A stretch of 64,000 nucleotides of DNA from JAZRWQ01 sp045541395 (GTDB lineage Bacteria > Bacillota > Clostridia > Oscillospirales > UMGS1783): positions 1-64,000 of the forward strand of contig JAZQIZ010000008.1 of the NCBI GenBank assembly GCA_045541395.1. The letters run 5' to 3'. Numbering within the stretch: the stretch's first letter is position 1; every line of letters starts with the position of its first letter. The notes below the pieces were generated by a model that saw only the letters and a list, made by a program, of their open reading frames with translations, was not told the origin of the DNA and made no database searches. The position numbers and the translations under genes are program-made. Positions 15,665 to 22,869 of this stretch are shown one piece after another.

Positions 15665-17125
15665 ATGAAAGGCTTTGTTTTTGATTTAGATAATACACTT
15701 TTTGACCGTTACGGTACCATAACCAAGATCATCTGCGAGAATTTTGAAAGAATAAGACCCTTTATAAACCCCGCCTATGAGGCTGAGGATGCCGCAAAGC
15801 ATCTTTGCGCCGCAGAGTGCGTTTATCTGGCTGACGGCCCCGATTGGACAAGGATCTACAATACCCTTGTTGCGGAGCACTTTTTTAATAAGGATAATAT
15901 TCCCGAAAAGCAGCGCTGTTTTGATTTTATTTTAGAAAATTTCTGCAAAACCTCGGTAAATTTCCCCTTTACGGAGGCTCTTTTAACAACCCTAAGAAAT
16001 AAAGGCTATAAGCTTGGCATTATAACCAACGGCAGAAAAGGGATTCAAAACGCAAAGCTGGATAACCTTGGCCTGCGCCCCTTTTTTGACGCTATAATTA
16101 CCGCAGGTGATTATGCCGAAATGATGTGCGGTGATGAAACAAACCGCGATTATTATAAGCCTAACGCCTCTATTTTCGAATATATGGCATCCTTGCTTGG
16201 CGAAAAGCCACAAGACCTTTATTACGTTGGCGATAATCCCGTAAACGACGTTCTTGCTTCCCAAAAGGCAGGCTACGTGCCTGTTTGGGTCCGCTCCAGA
16301 AGCCCCTGGCCTCTTGAAAACTCCCTTATGCCTTTAACTGTAAAGGACGTAAGCGAGCTTCTGTATTTGATGGACGATAAAACCACTTCCTATCCGCGCC
16401 TTTGCGCTCATAGGGGCTACAGCGCCGCTTTGCCGGAAAACTCTATGGCAGCATTTGAGGCGGCAATAAGCTTAGGCGCCGAGGAAATAGAATTTGATAT
16501 TTGGGAAACGAAGGACGGTGTATTGGTTTCTACTCACGATGCAGAGCTTTCTCATATCAGTGACGGTCAGGGTCTTGTTTACGAGCATACCTACCAAGAG
16601 CTTTTACAATACGATTTCGGAATTAAGTTTTCCGAAGAATTCAAAGGTACCAAAATCTTAACCCTTGAAGAAATTCTTAAGGCTTTGGGCAAAAAGGTTA
16701 TAATGAACGTACATATTAAAACGGTGGGGCAGATAACCGATTTTTCCAAAGACACCCTTCGAAAGATCATAGACCTTATTTATAAATATGACTGTAAAAA
16801 TCACGCCTACCTTATGTGCGACAGCAAGGTTGTAACCAAGCTTATAAAGGAAATGGATAAAACAGTTTTGTGTTGTCAGGGTTCGGGATTTGCTCCTTGG
16901 GAGGTTGTTGAAGACGCAATAGAAACAGGCTGTGAAAAGCTTCAGCTTTGGAAACCCAGAGTAAACCGCCAAATGATAGAAAAGGCCCACGAGCACGGCA
17001 TTATTTGCAATATTTTCTGGTCAGACGAAAAGGAAGAAGCAAAAGAGCTTCTTGATATGGGAATAGACGTTATTCTTTCCAACGACTGCGAAGAAGTACT
17101 AAAAACAATAAAAGACCGTAAATAA
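15665..17125 (+). CDS. HAD phosphatase - glycerophosphodiester phosphodiesterase fusion
   Basis: 486 residues with two enzymes. Residues 1-235 are a HAD phosphatase: motif I FDLDNTLFD, motif II TNG, motif III K in YYKPNASIF, motif IV GDNPVNDV. From about 245 on is a GDPD barrel: AHRGYSAALPENSMAAF, then EFDIWETKDGVLVSTHD, which hold the metal and catalytic His residues. GDPD splits glycerophosphodiesters to glycerol-3-phosphate and an alcohol. The HAD part might then act on a phosphorylated product (inference). CGGAGGG lies before the ATG; a terminator follows. Confidence 0.88.
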   Translation: MKGFVFDLDNTLFDRYGTITKIICENFERIRPFINPAYEAEDAAKHLCAAECVYLADGPDWTRIYNTLVAEHFFNKDNIPEKQRCFDFILENFCKTSVNFPFTEALLTTLRNKGYKLGIITNGRKGIQNAKLDNLGLRPFFDAIITAGDYAEMMCGDETNRDYYKPNASIFEYMASLLGEKPQDLYYVGDNPVNDVLASQKAGYVPVWVRSRSPWPLENSLMPLTVKDVSELLYLMDDKTTSYPRLCAHRGYSAALPENSMAAFEAAISLGAEEIEFDIWETKDGVLVSTHDAELSHISDGQGLVYEHTYQELLQYDFGIKFSEEFKGTKILTLEEILKALGKKVIMNVHIKTVGQITDFSKDTLRKIIDLIYKYDCKNHAYLMCDSKVVTKLIKEMDKTVLCCQGSGFAPWEVVEDAIETGCEKLQLWKPRVNRQMIEKAHEHGIICNIFWSDEKEEAKELLDMGIDVILSNDCEEVLKTIKDRK

Positions 17126-17130
17126 TTTAT

Positions 17131-17166
17131 AAAAAGCGTACTTTACGTACGCTTTTTCTCTTTTTT
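17131..17166 (+). terminator. Terminator of the HAD-GDPD gene
   Basis: Stem AAAAAGCGTAC / GTACGCTTTTT, loop TTTAC, followed by a T-rich tail. Confidence 0.88.
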
Positions 17167-17441
17167 TAATATTTTTTTCGTAAAAATTATCGGTTAATTA
17201 GAAAAAGAGCAAAAAATTGCTTAGATCAAGCTGTTTTGGGCTGAATTTGAGATTTTGTGCTGTTATTTAAGGTGAAACTTATAAATGAGGCTTAAAGTAG
17301 AGAAAAAACAATAAAAATGAAGAATCTGTTAAGAAAAAGTTCGGTTTTTTATTGACACAAAGGCTTAAAAATCTTATAATCATTGTATATTCCACTGTGC
17401 TGTATTAGCGCGGTAAATTAATAATGAAAGGGTTTTCAAGT
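17167..17441 (+). promoter_or_regulatory. A/T-rich intergenic region with consensus promoter for the permease
   Basis: About 185 A/T-rich bases with no gene I can support, then a consensus promoter TTGACA (17352-17357), 17-nt spacer, TATAAT (17375-17380). The 5' leader is then about 55 nt. I looked for a purine riboswitch (conserved TATA and TCTATC-type core) because of the downstream permease and did not find one. Confidence 0.75.
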
Positions 17442-18833
17442 ATGGAAAAGTTTTTTAAACTGAAAGAAAACAACACTACCGTAAAAACCGAAATACTTGC
17501 AGGTCTTACCACCTTTATGGCAATGGCTTACATCCTCATGGTTAATGCAGGCATGTTCGCAGAGCTGGGCGTAGTTTCCTACGGCGCTATTTACATTGCT
17601 ACCGGTATCTCCGCAATTATCGGTACCGTTCTTATCGGCCTTTTGGCAAACCTGCCTATGGCTCAGGCTTCCGGTATGGGTCTGAATGCGTTCTTCGTTT
17701 ATACTTGCTGCTTTGCAATGGGCTTCTCCTATGCAAACGCTCTGGTACTTATTCTTATCGATGGTATCGTATTCATTATCCTTTCTGCTACCGGTCTTAA
17801 GAAGGCTATCTTCCATGCAATTCCTGCTTCCGTAAGAAAGGCGATCCCTGCAGGTATCGGCCTGTTTATTGCTTTCATCGGTCTGCAGAATGCTAAGATC
17901 GTTGTTCCCAGCGCTTCTACCGGCGTTGATCTGGGTTCTTTCAACATCTTCACAGGTACTGCTACATGGGCTGACGTTATGCCTCGCCTTGTTACTATCC
18001 TTGCTCTTGTTGCAATGGCTATCCTTGCTAAGAAAAAGGTTAAAGGCGCTATCCTTTGGGGCATTATCGGCGGTGCTGTTGCTTATTACCTCCTCGGTAT
18101 CACCGTTCCCGGTTTCTATGAAGGCTTCTCCTTCAATGCTAACCCCCTCTCCGCTTTCGTTGAATTCGGTACTCAGGCATTCGGCAAGGTATTTACCGAA
18201 GGCTTTGATTTCTCCGCTTATATAGAAGCAAACGGTATGGCAAGCTTTATTACTGCTATTGCTACCACCTCCCTTGCTTTCTGCCTCGTTGATATGTTCG
18301 ACACCATGGGCACCCTCTACGGCGCTTGCGCTCGCGGCGGTCTCCTTAATGAAAAGGGCGAAGTTCCCAATATGGATAAAGCTATGCTGGCTGACGCTAT
18401 TGCTACAACCACCGGCGCTATCTGCGGTACTTCCACCGTTACCACCTTCGTAGAATCTTCTGCAGGCGTTGCTGAAGGCGGCAAGACCGGTCTTACCTCT
18501 CTTGCTACTGCTGCTTTCTTCTTCCTGGCTCTGTTTGTAAGCCCCATCGCTTCTCTCATCCCCGGCGTTGCTACTGCAGCTGCTCTTATTTACGTAGGCG
18601 TCCTTATGATGAACTGTGTTAAGGATATCGATTGGCTGGATCCCTCTGTTGCTGTTCCTTCCTTCCTTACCATCGCTATTATGCCTATGACCTACAATAT
18701 CTCCTACGGTATTGCATTCGGCATCATCAGCGCTGTTGTTATCAACCTCTTCAGCGGCAAGGCTAAAGAAAACAAGGTTGGCTCTTATATTGTAGCCGCT
18801 CTGTTTATCGCTATGTTCTTAGTAAGCCGCTAA
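17442..18833 (+). CDS. NCS2-type purine permease (PbuG/AzgA group)
   Basis: 463 residues from ATG 17442, chosen because AAAGGG sits 9 nt before it; the ATG at 17424 has no ribosome site. There are about 12-14 membrane segments. TEILAGLTTFMAMAYILMVNAGM and MAQASGMGLNAFFVYT are signatures of the AzgA/PbuG branch, which imports hypoxanthine, guanine or adenine with H+. The conserved CGTSTVTTFVESSAGVAEGG segment forms part of the substrate site. The gene uses C-ending codons more than its neighbours, consistent with high expression. Confidence 0.92.
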   Translation: MEKFFKLKENNTTVKTEILAGLTTFMAMAYILMVNAGMFAELGVVSYGAIYIATGISAIIGTVLIGLLANLPMAQASGMGLNAFFVYTCCFAMGFSYANALVLILIDGIVFIILSATGLKKAIFHAIPASVRKAIPAGIGLFIAFIGLQNAKIVVPSASTGVDLGSFNIFTGTATWADVMPRLVTILALVAMAILAKKKVKGAILWGIIGGAVAYYLLGITVPGFYEGFSFNANPLSAFVEFGTQAFGKVFTEGFDFSAYIEANGMASFITAIATTSLAFCLVDMFDTMGTLYGACARGGLLNEKGEVPNMDKAMLADAIATTTGAICGTSTVTTFVESSAGVAEGGKTGLTSLATAAFFFLALFVSPIASLIPGVATAAALIYVGVLMMNCVKDIDWLDPSVAVPSFLTIAIMPMTYNISYGIAFGIISAVVINLFSGKAKENKVGSYIVAALFIAMFLVSR

Positions 18834-18838
18834 TTCGT

Positions 18839-19031
18839 CGAACTGAACTACATTCACTAAAAGGCAATCGGTTTTCCGATTGCCTTTTTATCATTCCGTT
18901 CAGTTCTCCTCCCCGTGTCGCGCGCTTCACTTGCTCACGGAATGTCAGGGCCTTTAGTCTGTACTGTATAGAGGGGCGCGAACCGGACTACAAACACTAA
19001 AAGGCAATCGGGTTTCCGATTGCCCTTTTTT
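18839..19031 (+). repeat. Tandem duplicated terminator region after the permease gene
   Basis: Two copies, offset by exactly 140 nt, of a block CGAAC...ACTACA...CACTAAAAGG plus hairpin: terminators at 18859-18890 (GGCAATCGG / CCGATTGCC) and 18999-19031 (same stem, one change). The spacer holds a separate 8-bp inverted repeat CATTCCGT / ACGGAATG (about 18892-18944) enclosing a G/C-rich loop. There is no coding sequence. Confidence 0.8.
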
Positions 19032-19122
19032 GCAGTCTGTAACAAGAAAATAAATCGTTTGATATTGACAATAGCCTCTGCTTCATTTAAAATAATAATA
19101 CCAAAGAAAAGGAGAAACTGTT

Positions 19123-20262
19123 ATGAACAAAAAGGTGGTTATTTCTGTTGTGGCTGTGGCGCTGGCGGCAGTTATTGCTTTAGGTATTTTTGCGTTTATG
19201 CCAAAATACGATCTTTCCGAGATCCCCGAGGAATTTCAGGTTATTGAAATGCAGGGTGAAGAGCTTAAAATATTGAATTTGACCGATATTCAGATGACTT
19301 CCGCTGAATGGAACGCTAAAGGCGATACCTATGAAATAGGTACAGGTACCATTACCAAGCTTATTGAACAGGAAAAGCCTGACCTTATTACCATAACCGG
19401 CGATAATTCCTATACCGGCGTTATTCAGTATGATGCTTATGAGCAGCTTGTTGCTTTTATGGATTCCTTTAAGATTCCCTGGGCGCCTGTTTGGGGCAAC
19501 CACGATAACGAAGGCGGCGATGATGCTGTTGAAGAGGTTGAAAAAATATTTGCAAAAAGCGAATATACCCTGTTTAAAGAAGGCCCAGAGGAGCTGGGCA
19601 GCGGTAACTACACCGTTTTGGTTTCCAACGGCAAAAAGATAGTTGAAGGCCTTATTTTTATGGATACCCACGAAGCCTCCTACCGCGAGAATATTTTAGG
19701 TGATATGGTTATTGATTCTTATGATAGCCTTACTGCAGAGCAGCTTGACTGGTATAAAGAGCAGGTGGCTGTAGCGGAAAATTACGGCTGTAAGGATACT
19801 TCTATATTTATTCATATCCCTATTTATGCTTATAAGGATGCCTACACCGCCGCAGACGGTGACGTTTCCGACGATTACGACGTTCCGCGTGATGAAAGCC
19901 ATGAGGATATTTACTGGAATGAGGGCTATGAAAGCTCCTTCGGCGTAAGGAATGACGGATGGGGCCATCCTAAAAATGATGACGGCGTACTTGAAGTTTT
20001 AAAGGAAGTAGGCTCTACTAAGCACGTTTTCTGCGGTCACGACCATAAAAATAATTACTCCATTGAATTTGAAGGTGTTCGTCTTACTTACGGCACCAAA
20101 ACCGGTGCAGGTTGCTATTGGCAGTCAAACCTTAACGGCGGCACAGTTATTACGGTTACAAAAAAGGGTATTGCCGACGTTCACCACGTTTATATTGACG
20201 ATTATATTGGCCGCGAGGTTTATTGGTTAGGGAATGACCCTATCTACGGCGGCGTAGCGTAA
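19123..20262 (+). CDS. Membrane-anchored or secreted metallophosphoesterase
   Basis: 379 residues. Residues 7-27 form a signal anchor (VISVVAVALAAVIALGIFAFM). The calcineurin-like fold follows: LNLTDIQM (the usual DxH reads DxQ), TGDNSYTG, GNHDN, FIHIPIYAY, and FCGHDHKN near the C-terminus. The changed DxH would alter one metal ligand, as in some related extracellular phosphoesterases. Substrate unknown; candidates are phosphodiesters or nucleotides outside the cell. AAAAGGAG precedes the ATG, and the gene stands alone between terminators. Confidence 0.88.
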   Translation: MNKKVVISVVAVALAAVIALGIFAFMPKYDLSEIPEEFQVIEMQGEELKILNLTDIQMTSAEWNAKGDTYEIGTGTITKLIEQEKPDLITITGDNSYTGVIQYDAYEQLVAFMDSFKIPWAPVWGNHDNEGGDDAVEEVEKIFAKSEYTLFKEGPEELGSGNYTVLVSNGKKIVEGLIFMDTHEASYRENILGDMVIDSYDSLTAEQLDWYKEQVAVAENYGCKDTSIFIHIPIYAYKDAYTAADGDVSDDYDVPRDESHEDIYWNEGYESSFGVRNDGWGHPKNDDGVLEVLKEVGSTKHVFCGHDHKNNYSIEFEGVRLTYGTKTGAGCYWQSNLNGGTVITVTKKGIADVHHVYIDDYIGREVYWLGNDPIYGGVA

Positions 20263-20266
20263 AATA

Positions 20267-20299
20267 AAAAAAGTAACAGCTTTTGCTGTTACTTTTTTT
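20267..20299. terminator. Bidirectional terminator
   Basis: Stem AAAAAAGTAACAGC / GCTGTTACTTTTTT with loop TTTT between convergent genes. It overlaps the PHP gene stop. Confidence 0.9.
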
Positions 20300-21125
20300 A
20301 TAGCAGTTCCTTTAGCCTTTTTAGGTTATTATATATTTTCTTGGAAACGTATGGCTCCCCAAGAATAACCTTTGGCTTTGTTTGGCCGTGAAAGTCACTT
20401 CCGCCGCTTTCAATTAAATTAAATTTTTGGGTTATAGCCTTTGCCTTAAGAGTTTGCTCCTTGGAAAAAGAAGAATGTAAAGTTTCCATTCCCTGCAGCC
20501 CCTGTTTTTTTGCTTTAAACAAAAATTCCTCAAGCTCTTTATCTGTAAGATCCAAAAATGGGTGAGCAAGTATGGGAATAGCCTTAATATTTTTTAAAAA
20601 TTCAATGGCCTCCCAAATACTCAGCCGCGGCGGCGCATTATAAAAGCCCGCATCTTTATTAAGAAGCCTTTCAAAGGCCTCGTTTACGGAAGCTACGTAT
20701 CCCTTCCTTAACAGCTCGGCGCCTATATGTGCTCTGTTAATATTCTCGCCGTAAGCTTCTTTGATCTGCCTGTAGTTTAGCTCATAGCCTGCGCCCTTAA
20801 GCTTTTCTATAAGTTCTATATTGCTTTTTTCCTTTAAAATGCGGTATTTATCCGTAAGAGCCTGTAAGGAATCAAAATGCTCTTCGTCTATAAACAGCCC
20901 TACAAGGTGAAGCTCCTTCCCTTGGTAATCACAGGAAAGCTCAATTCCGTTTGCAATTTCTACTCCAAGCTCCTTTGCGCTCTCATTAAATTCGCAAAGG
21001 CCCTTAAGGGTATTATGGTCTGTTAGGGCTACTGCTAAGTTTTTGTCTTTGGCGGCTCTTATAATTTCCGTAGGTGTAAAAGTACCGTCGGAGAAAGTGG
21101 AATGTGTGTGTAAGTCACAGCCCAT
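20298..21125 (-). CDS. PHP-domain phosphoesterase
   Basis: 275 residues. The PHP metal-site motifs are clear: DLHTHSTFSDG at residues 4-14, LTDHNT about 36-41, ELSCDY, and near the end ILAHPFLD and GGSDFHG. This layout fits the family of nucleoside 3',5'-bisphosphate phosphatases/RNase AM (YciV/TrpH). These remove phosphate from pAp-like nucleotides or short RNA 5' ends; the exact substrate is inferred. The ribosome site GGGAGGCGAT lies before the ATG. Confidence 0.9.
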   Translation of the reverse strand: MGCDLHTHSTFSDGTFTPTEIIRAAKDKNLAVALTDHNTLKGLCEFNESAKELGVEIANGIELSCDYQGKELHLVGLFIDEEHFDSLQALTDKYRILKEKSNIELIEKLKGAGYELNYRQIKEAYGENINRAHIGAELLRKGYVASVNEAFERLLNKDAGFYNAPPRLSIWEAIEFLKNIKAIPILAHPFLDLTDKELEEFLFKAKKQGLQGMETLHSSFSKEQTLKAKAITQKFNLIESGGSDFHGQTKPKVILGEPYVSKKIYNNLKRLKELL

Positions 21126-21167
21126 ATTATCGCCTCCCTAATTTAATTTTATCACACTTTCTTTATA

Positions 21168-21196
21168 TTGACAATCTTCTGCTTTTATTTTATACT
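21168..21196 (+). promoter_or_regulatory. Promoter of the DUF4234 gene
   Basis: TTGACA (21168-21173), 17-nt spacer, TATACT (21191-21196). The ATG follows at 21226 with AAAGGAGGT before it. Confidence 0.85.
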
Positions 21197-21225
21197 TTAT
21201 TTATAAACTAAAGGAGGTATCTTTT

Positions 21226-21624
21226 ATGAATTTAAAAACAAACAGAGGTATGGTTAAATATTTGCTCCTTTCTCTTATTACCTGCGGCATTTACGGCCTG
21301 GTTGTTATGTCCGGTGTGTCTGAGGATATTAACCTTATTGCTTCTAAGTATGACAATAAGAAGACAATGCATTTCTGTCTGCTCTTCTTTGTTTTCTCCT
21401 GGCTCACTTTAGGCATTGCTCCTATTGTTTGGTACCACAGAATATCCAAGAGAATAGGCAATGAGCTTATCCGCCGCGCTATCGGCTATTCCTTCGGCGC
21501 AGGCTCTTTCTGGGGTTGGAACGTTTTAGGTTCCCTTATTGTTGTTGGCCCCTTCATCTATCTTCATAAATTCTTCAAGGCTATGAACTTGCTCTGCGCA
21601 GACTATAACCAGAAGGGTTGCTAA
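21226..21624 (+). CDS. DUF4234 membrane protein
   Basis: 132 residues. NRGMVKYLLLSLITCGIYGL and a repeated turn around IAPIVWYHRISKRIGNELIRR are typical of DUF4234 proteins, small membrane proteins of unknown role. About three membrane segments. It is a single-gene unit with a consensus promoter, a strong AAAGGAGGT site and a strong terminator, so it is probably well expressed. Confidence 0.85.
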   Translation: MNLKTNRGMVKYLLLSLITCGIYGLVVMSGVSEDINLIASKYDNKKTMHFCLLFFVFSWLTLGIAPIVWYHRISKRIGNELIRRAIGYSFGAGSFWGWNVLGSLIVVGPFIYLHKFFKAMNLLCADYNQKGC

Positions 21625-21649
21625 TACTTAATTCAAAGTTATAAGCCTT

Positions 21650-21684
21650 TTTCCCTGCGGCATCATAGCCGCAGGGAAATTTGT
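21650..21684 (+). terminator. Terminator of the DUF4234 gene
   Basis: Perfect 12-bp stem TTTCCCTGCGGC / GCCGCAGGGAAA, 6-nt loop, then TTTG. Confidence 0.85.
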
Positions 21685-21708
21685 CGATAAAAAATAAAAA
21701 TATAATTA

Positions 21709-21737
21709 TTGACATTTTGCCGCTTTGTTGATATAAT
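21709..21737 (+). promoter_or_regulatory. Promoter of the tRNA-Ser pair
   Basis: Consensus TTGACA (21709-21714), 17-nt spacer, TATAAT (21732-21737), 15 nt before the first tRNA. Confidence 0.9.
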
Positions 21738-21752
21738 TAATAAACGCAGTAT

Positions 21753-21841
21753 GGAGAGATACCGAAGCGGTCATAACGGGGCGGTCTTGAAAACCGTTAG
21801 GGTGCAAGCCCACAAGGGTTCGAATCCCTTTCTCTCCGCCA
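21753..21841 (+). tRNA. tRNA-Ser (anticodon TGA)
   Basis: Acceptor GGAGAGA pairs with TCTCTCC (21831-21837). The anticodon loop CTTGAAA gives TGA. A long variable arm is typical of tRNA-Ser, the T-arm has GGTTCGAATCC, and CCA is encoded. Confidence 0.95.
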
Positions 21842-21877
21842 AAATCTAAACCGAATATTTTTATATATACGGCACAC

Positions 21878-21971
21878 GGAGTAGTACTCAAGTTGGTGAC
21901 GAGGCGCCCCTGCTAAGGGCGTAGGCTGGCTAAACCCCGGTGCGAGAGTTCGAGTCTCTCCTACTCCGCCA
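21878..21971 (+). tRNA. tRNA-Ser (anticodon GCT)
   Basis: Acceptor GGAGTAG pairs with CTACTCC. Anticodon loop CTGCTAA gives GCT. Long variable arm; T-arm AGTTCGAGTCT; CCA encoded. It lies 36 nt after the first tRNA-Ser, probably on the same transcript. Confidence 0.95.
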
Positions 21972-21973
21972 TA

Positions 21974-22304
21974 AAAAGCAGATATCCATAAGGATACCTG
22001 CTTTTTATTACTTTGCAGCAGATCCTCGAGCTCGAGCACCGAAGGTGCGGGCTTTGAGCCCGACCGCCGCCGGTGGCGGAAAAAGGGAGGGTGAAAAGGT
22101 GCAGCGGTCAAAATTTTCAAGGTGCGTATAGGCACCGCCAAAAATTTTGGGAACCGCAAACTGGGGTGAAGAAGCGAAAAAGCTTTAGTAAGCACCTTGC
22201 AGAGAAGCAGCCAAAAGCAGATATCCATAAGGATACCTGCTTTTTATTACTTTGCAGCAGATCCTCGAACTCGAGCACCGAAGGTGCGGGCTTTGAGCCC
22301 GACC
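21974..22304 (+). repeat. 92-bp direct repeat flanking a 147-bp spacer
   Basis: Copies at 21974-22065 and 22213-22304 differ at one position. Each begins with a terminator-like hairpin AAAAGCAGATATCC / GGATACCTGCTTTT, which ends the tRNA-Ser transcript in copy 1. Smaller hairpins follow (GCACC..GGTGC, CGGGCT..AGCCCG). The spacer 22066-22212 is G/A-rich with no gene. Confidence 0.9.
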
Positions 22305-22330
22305 CGCTTATCCAAAAACAAGGCACCCTT
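22303..22330 (+). repeat. Orphan copy of the tRNA-Gly terminator half
   Basis: 28 bp (CCCGCTTATCCAAAAACAAGG...) repeated with one mismatch at 22630-22657, where it forms one side of the tRNA-Gly terminator hairpin. Here only half is present, so it is a truncated duplicate. Confidence 0.75.
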
Positions 22331-22412
22331 TAGATTTACGCAATAAAAAAGGTTAAAAGCTACTGTATCATTGGAGTATACAGGGTGAATTTAGGTTCGG
22401 GCAATATCAGTT

Positions 22413-22614
22413 TTGGGATTATAACGGAATCTCCCTCGGGCGGAAAACCTTTCCCCGAAAGGTTTTCTTGTCGCGCCCGTATGAATGGAGGGGGGATTAA
22501 CAATAGCAATATAAATCATTTGGTTAACAATACTGTTTGAATAATACCAGTGTTGGGATTATAACGGAATCTCCCTCGGGCGGAAAACCTTTCCCCGAAA
22601 GGTTTTCTTGTCGC
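22413..22614 (+). repeat. 62-bp exact direct repeat with A4C-N5-CCC-N5-GT4 hairpin
   Basis: Copies 22413-22474 and 22553-22614 are identical, 140 nt apart. Each holds a stem AAAACCTTTC / GAAAGGTTTT with loop CCC, inside an outer GGGCG / CGCCC stem. An element with the same design but different stem bases occurs at 51161-51205. The 78-bp spacer has no gene. Confidence 0.9.
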
Positions 22615-22640
22615 CCTTTTCGATTCCCGCCCGCTTAACC

Positions 22641-22673
22641 AAAAACAAGGCACCCTTATGGGTGCCTTATTTT
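22641..22673 (-). terminator. tRNA-Gly terminator
   Basis: On the minus strand, hairpin TAAGGCACCC / GGGTGCCTTG followed by TTTTT, directly downstream of the tRNA-Gly gene. Confidence 0.85.
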
Positions 22674-22747
22674 TGGAGCGGGCAATGGGAATCGAACCCA
22701 CCTCTGTGGCTTGGGAAGCGACCATTCTACCGATGAACTATGCCCGC
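22674..22747 (-). tRNA. tRNA-Gly (anticodon CCC)
   Basis: On the minus strand the acceptor GCGGGCA pairs with TGCCCGC, discriminator T, and CCA is encoded (22674-22676). Anticodon loop TTCCCAA gives CCC. T-arm GGGTTCGATTCCC. The anticodon stem GTCGC / GCCAC has a C-C mismatch at the third pair, which is odd for a working tRNA. Confidence 0.88.
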
Positions 22748-22869
22748 GGATATGCTTTTTCTATATTATACATAAAATTCATTAAAAATTCAACATATAG
22801 TATAATATTTTTCTTTAAAAAGTTTTGACAGTATGTTACAATAATATGTAAGAAAGGGAGTGAGGTAAG

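Noticed and set aside
17167..17441. Purine riboswitch before the permease
   Set aside because: The conserved junction and loop sequences of the purine aptamer are not found. The predicted leader after the promoter is only about 55 nt, too short for one.
21706..22725. Several frames over the tRNA region (for example ending VGSIPIARS)
   Set aside because: They are translations of tRNA genes and repeat modules. No ribosome sites or protein-like composition.
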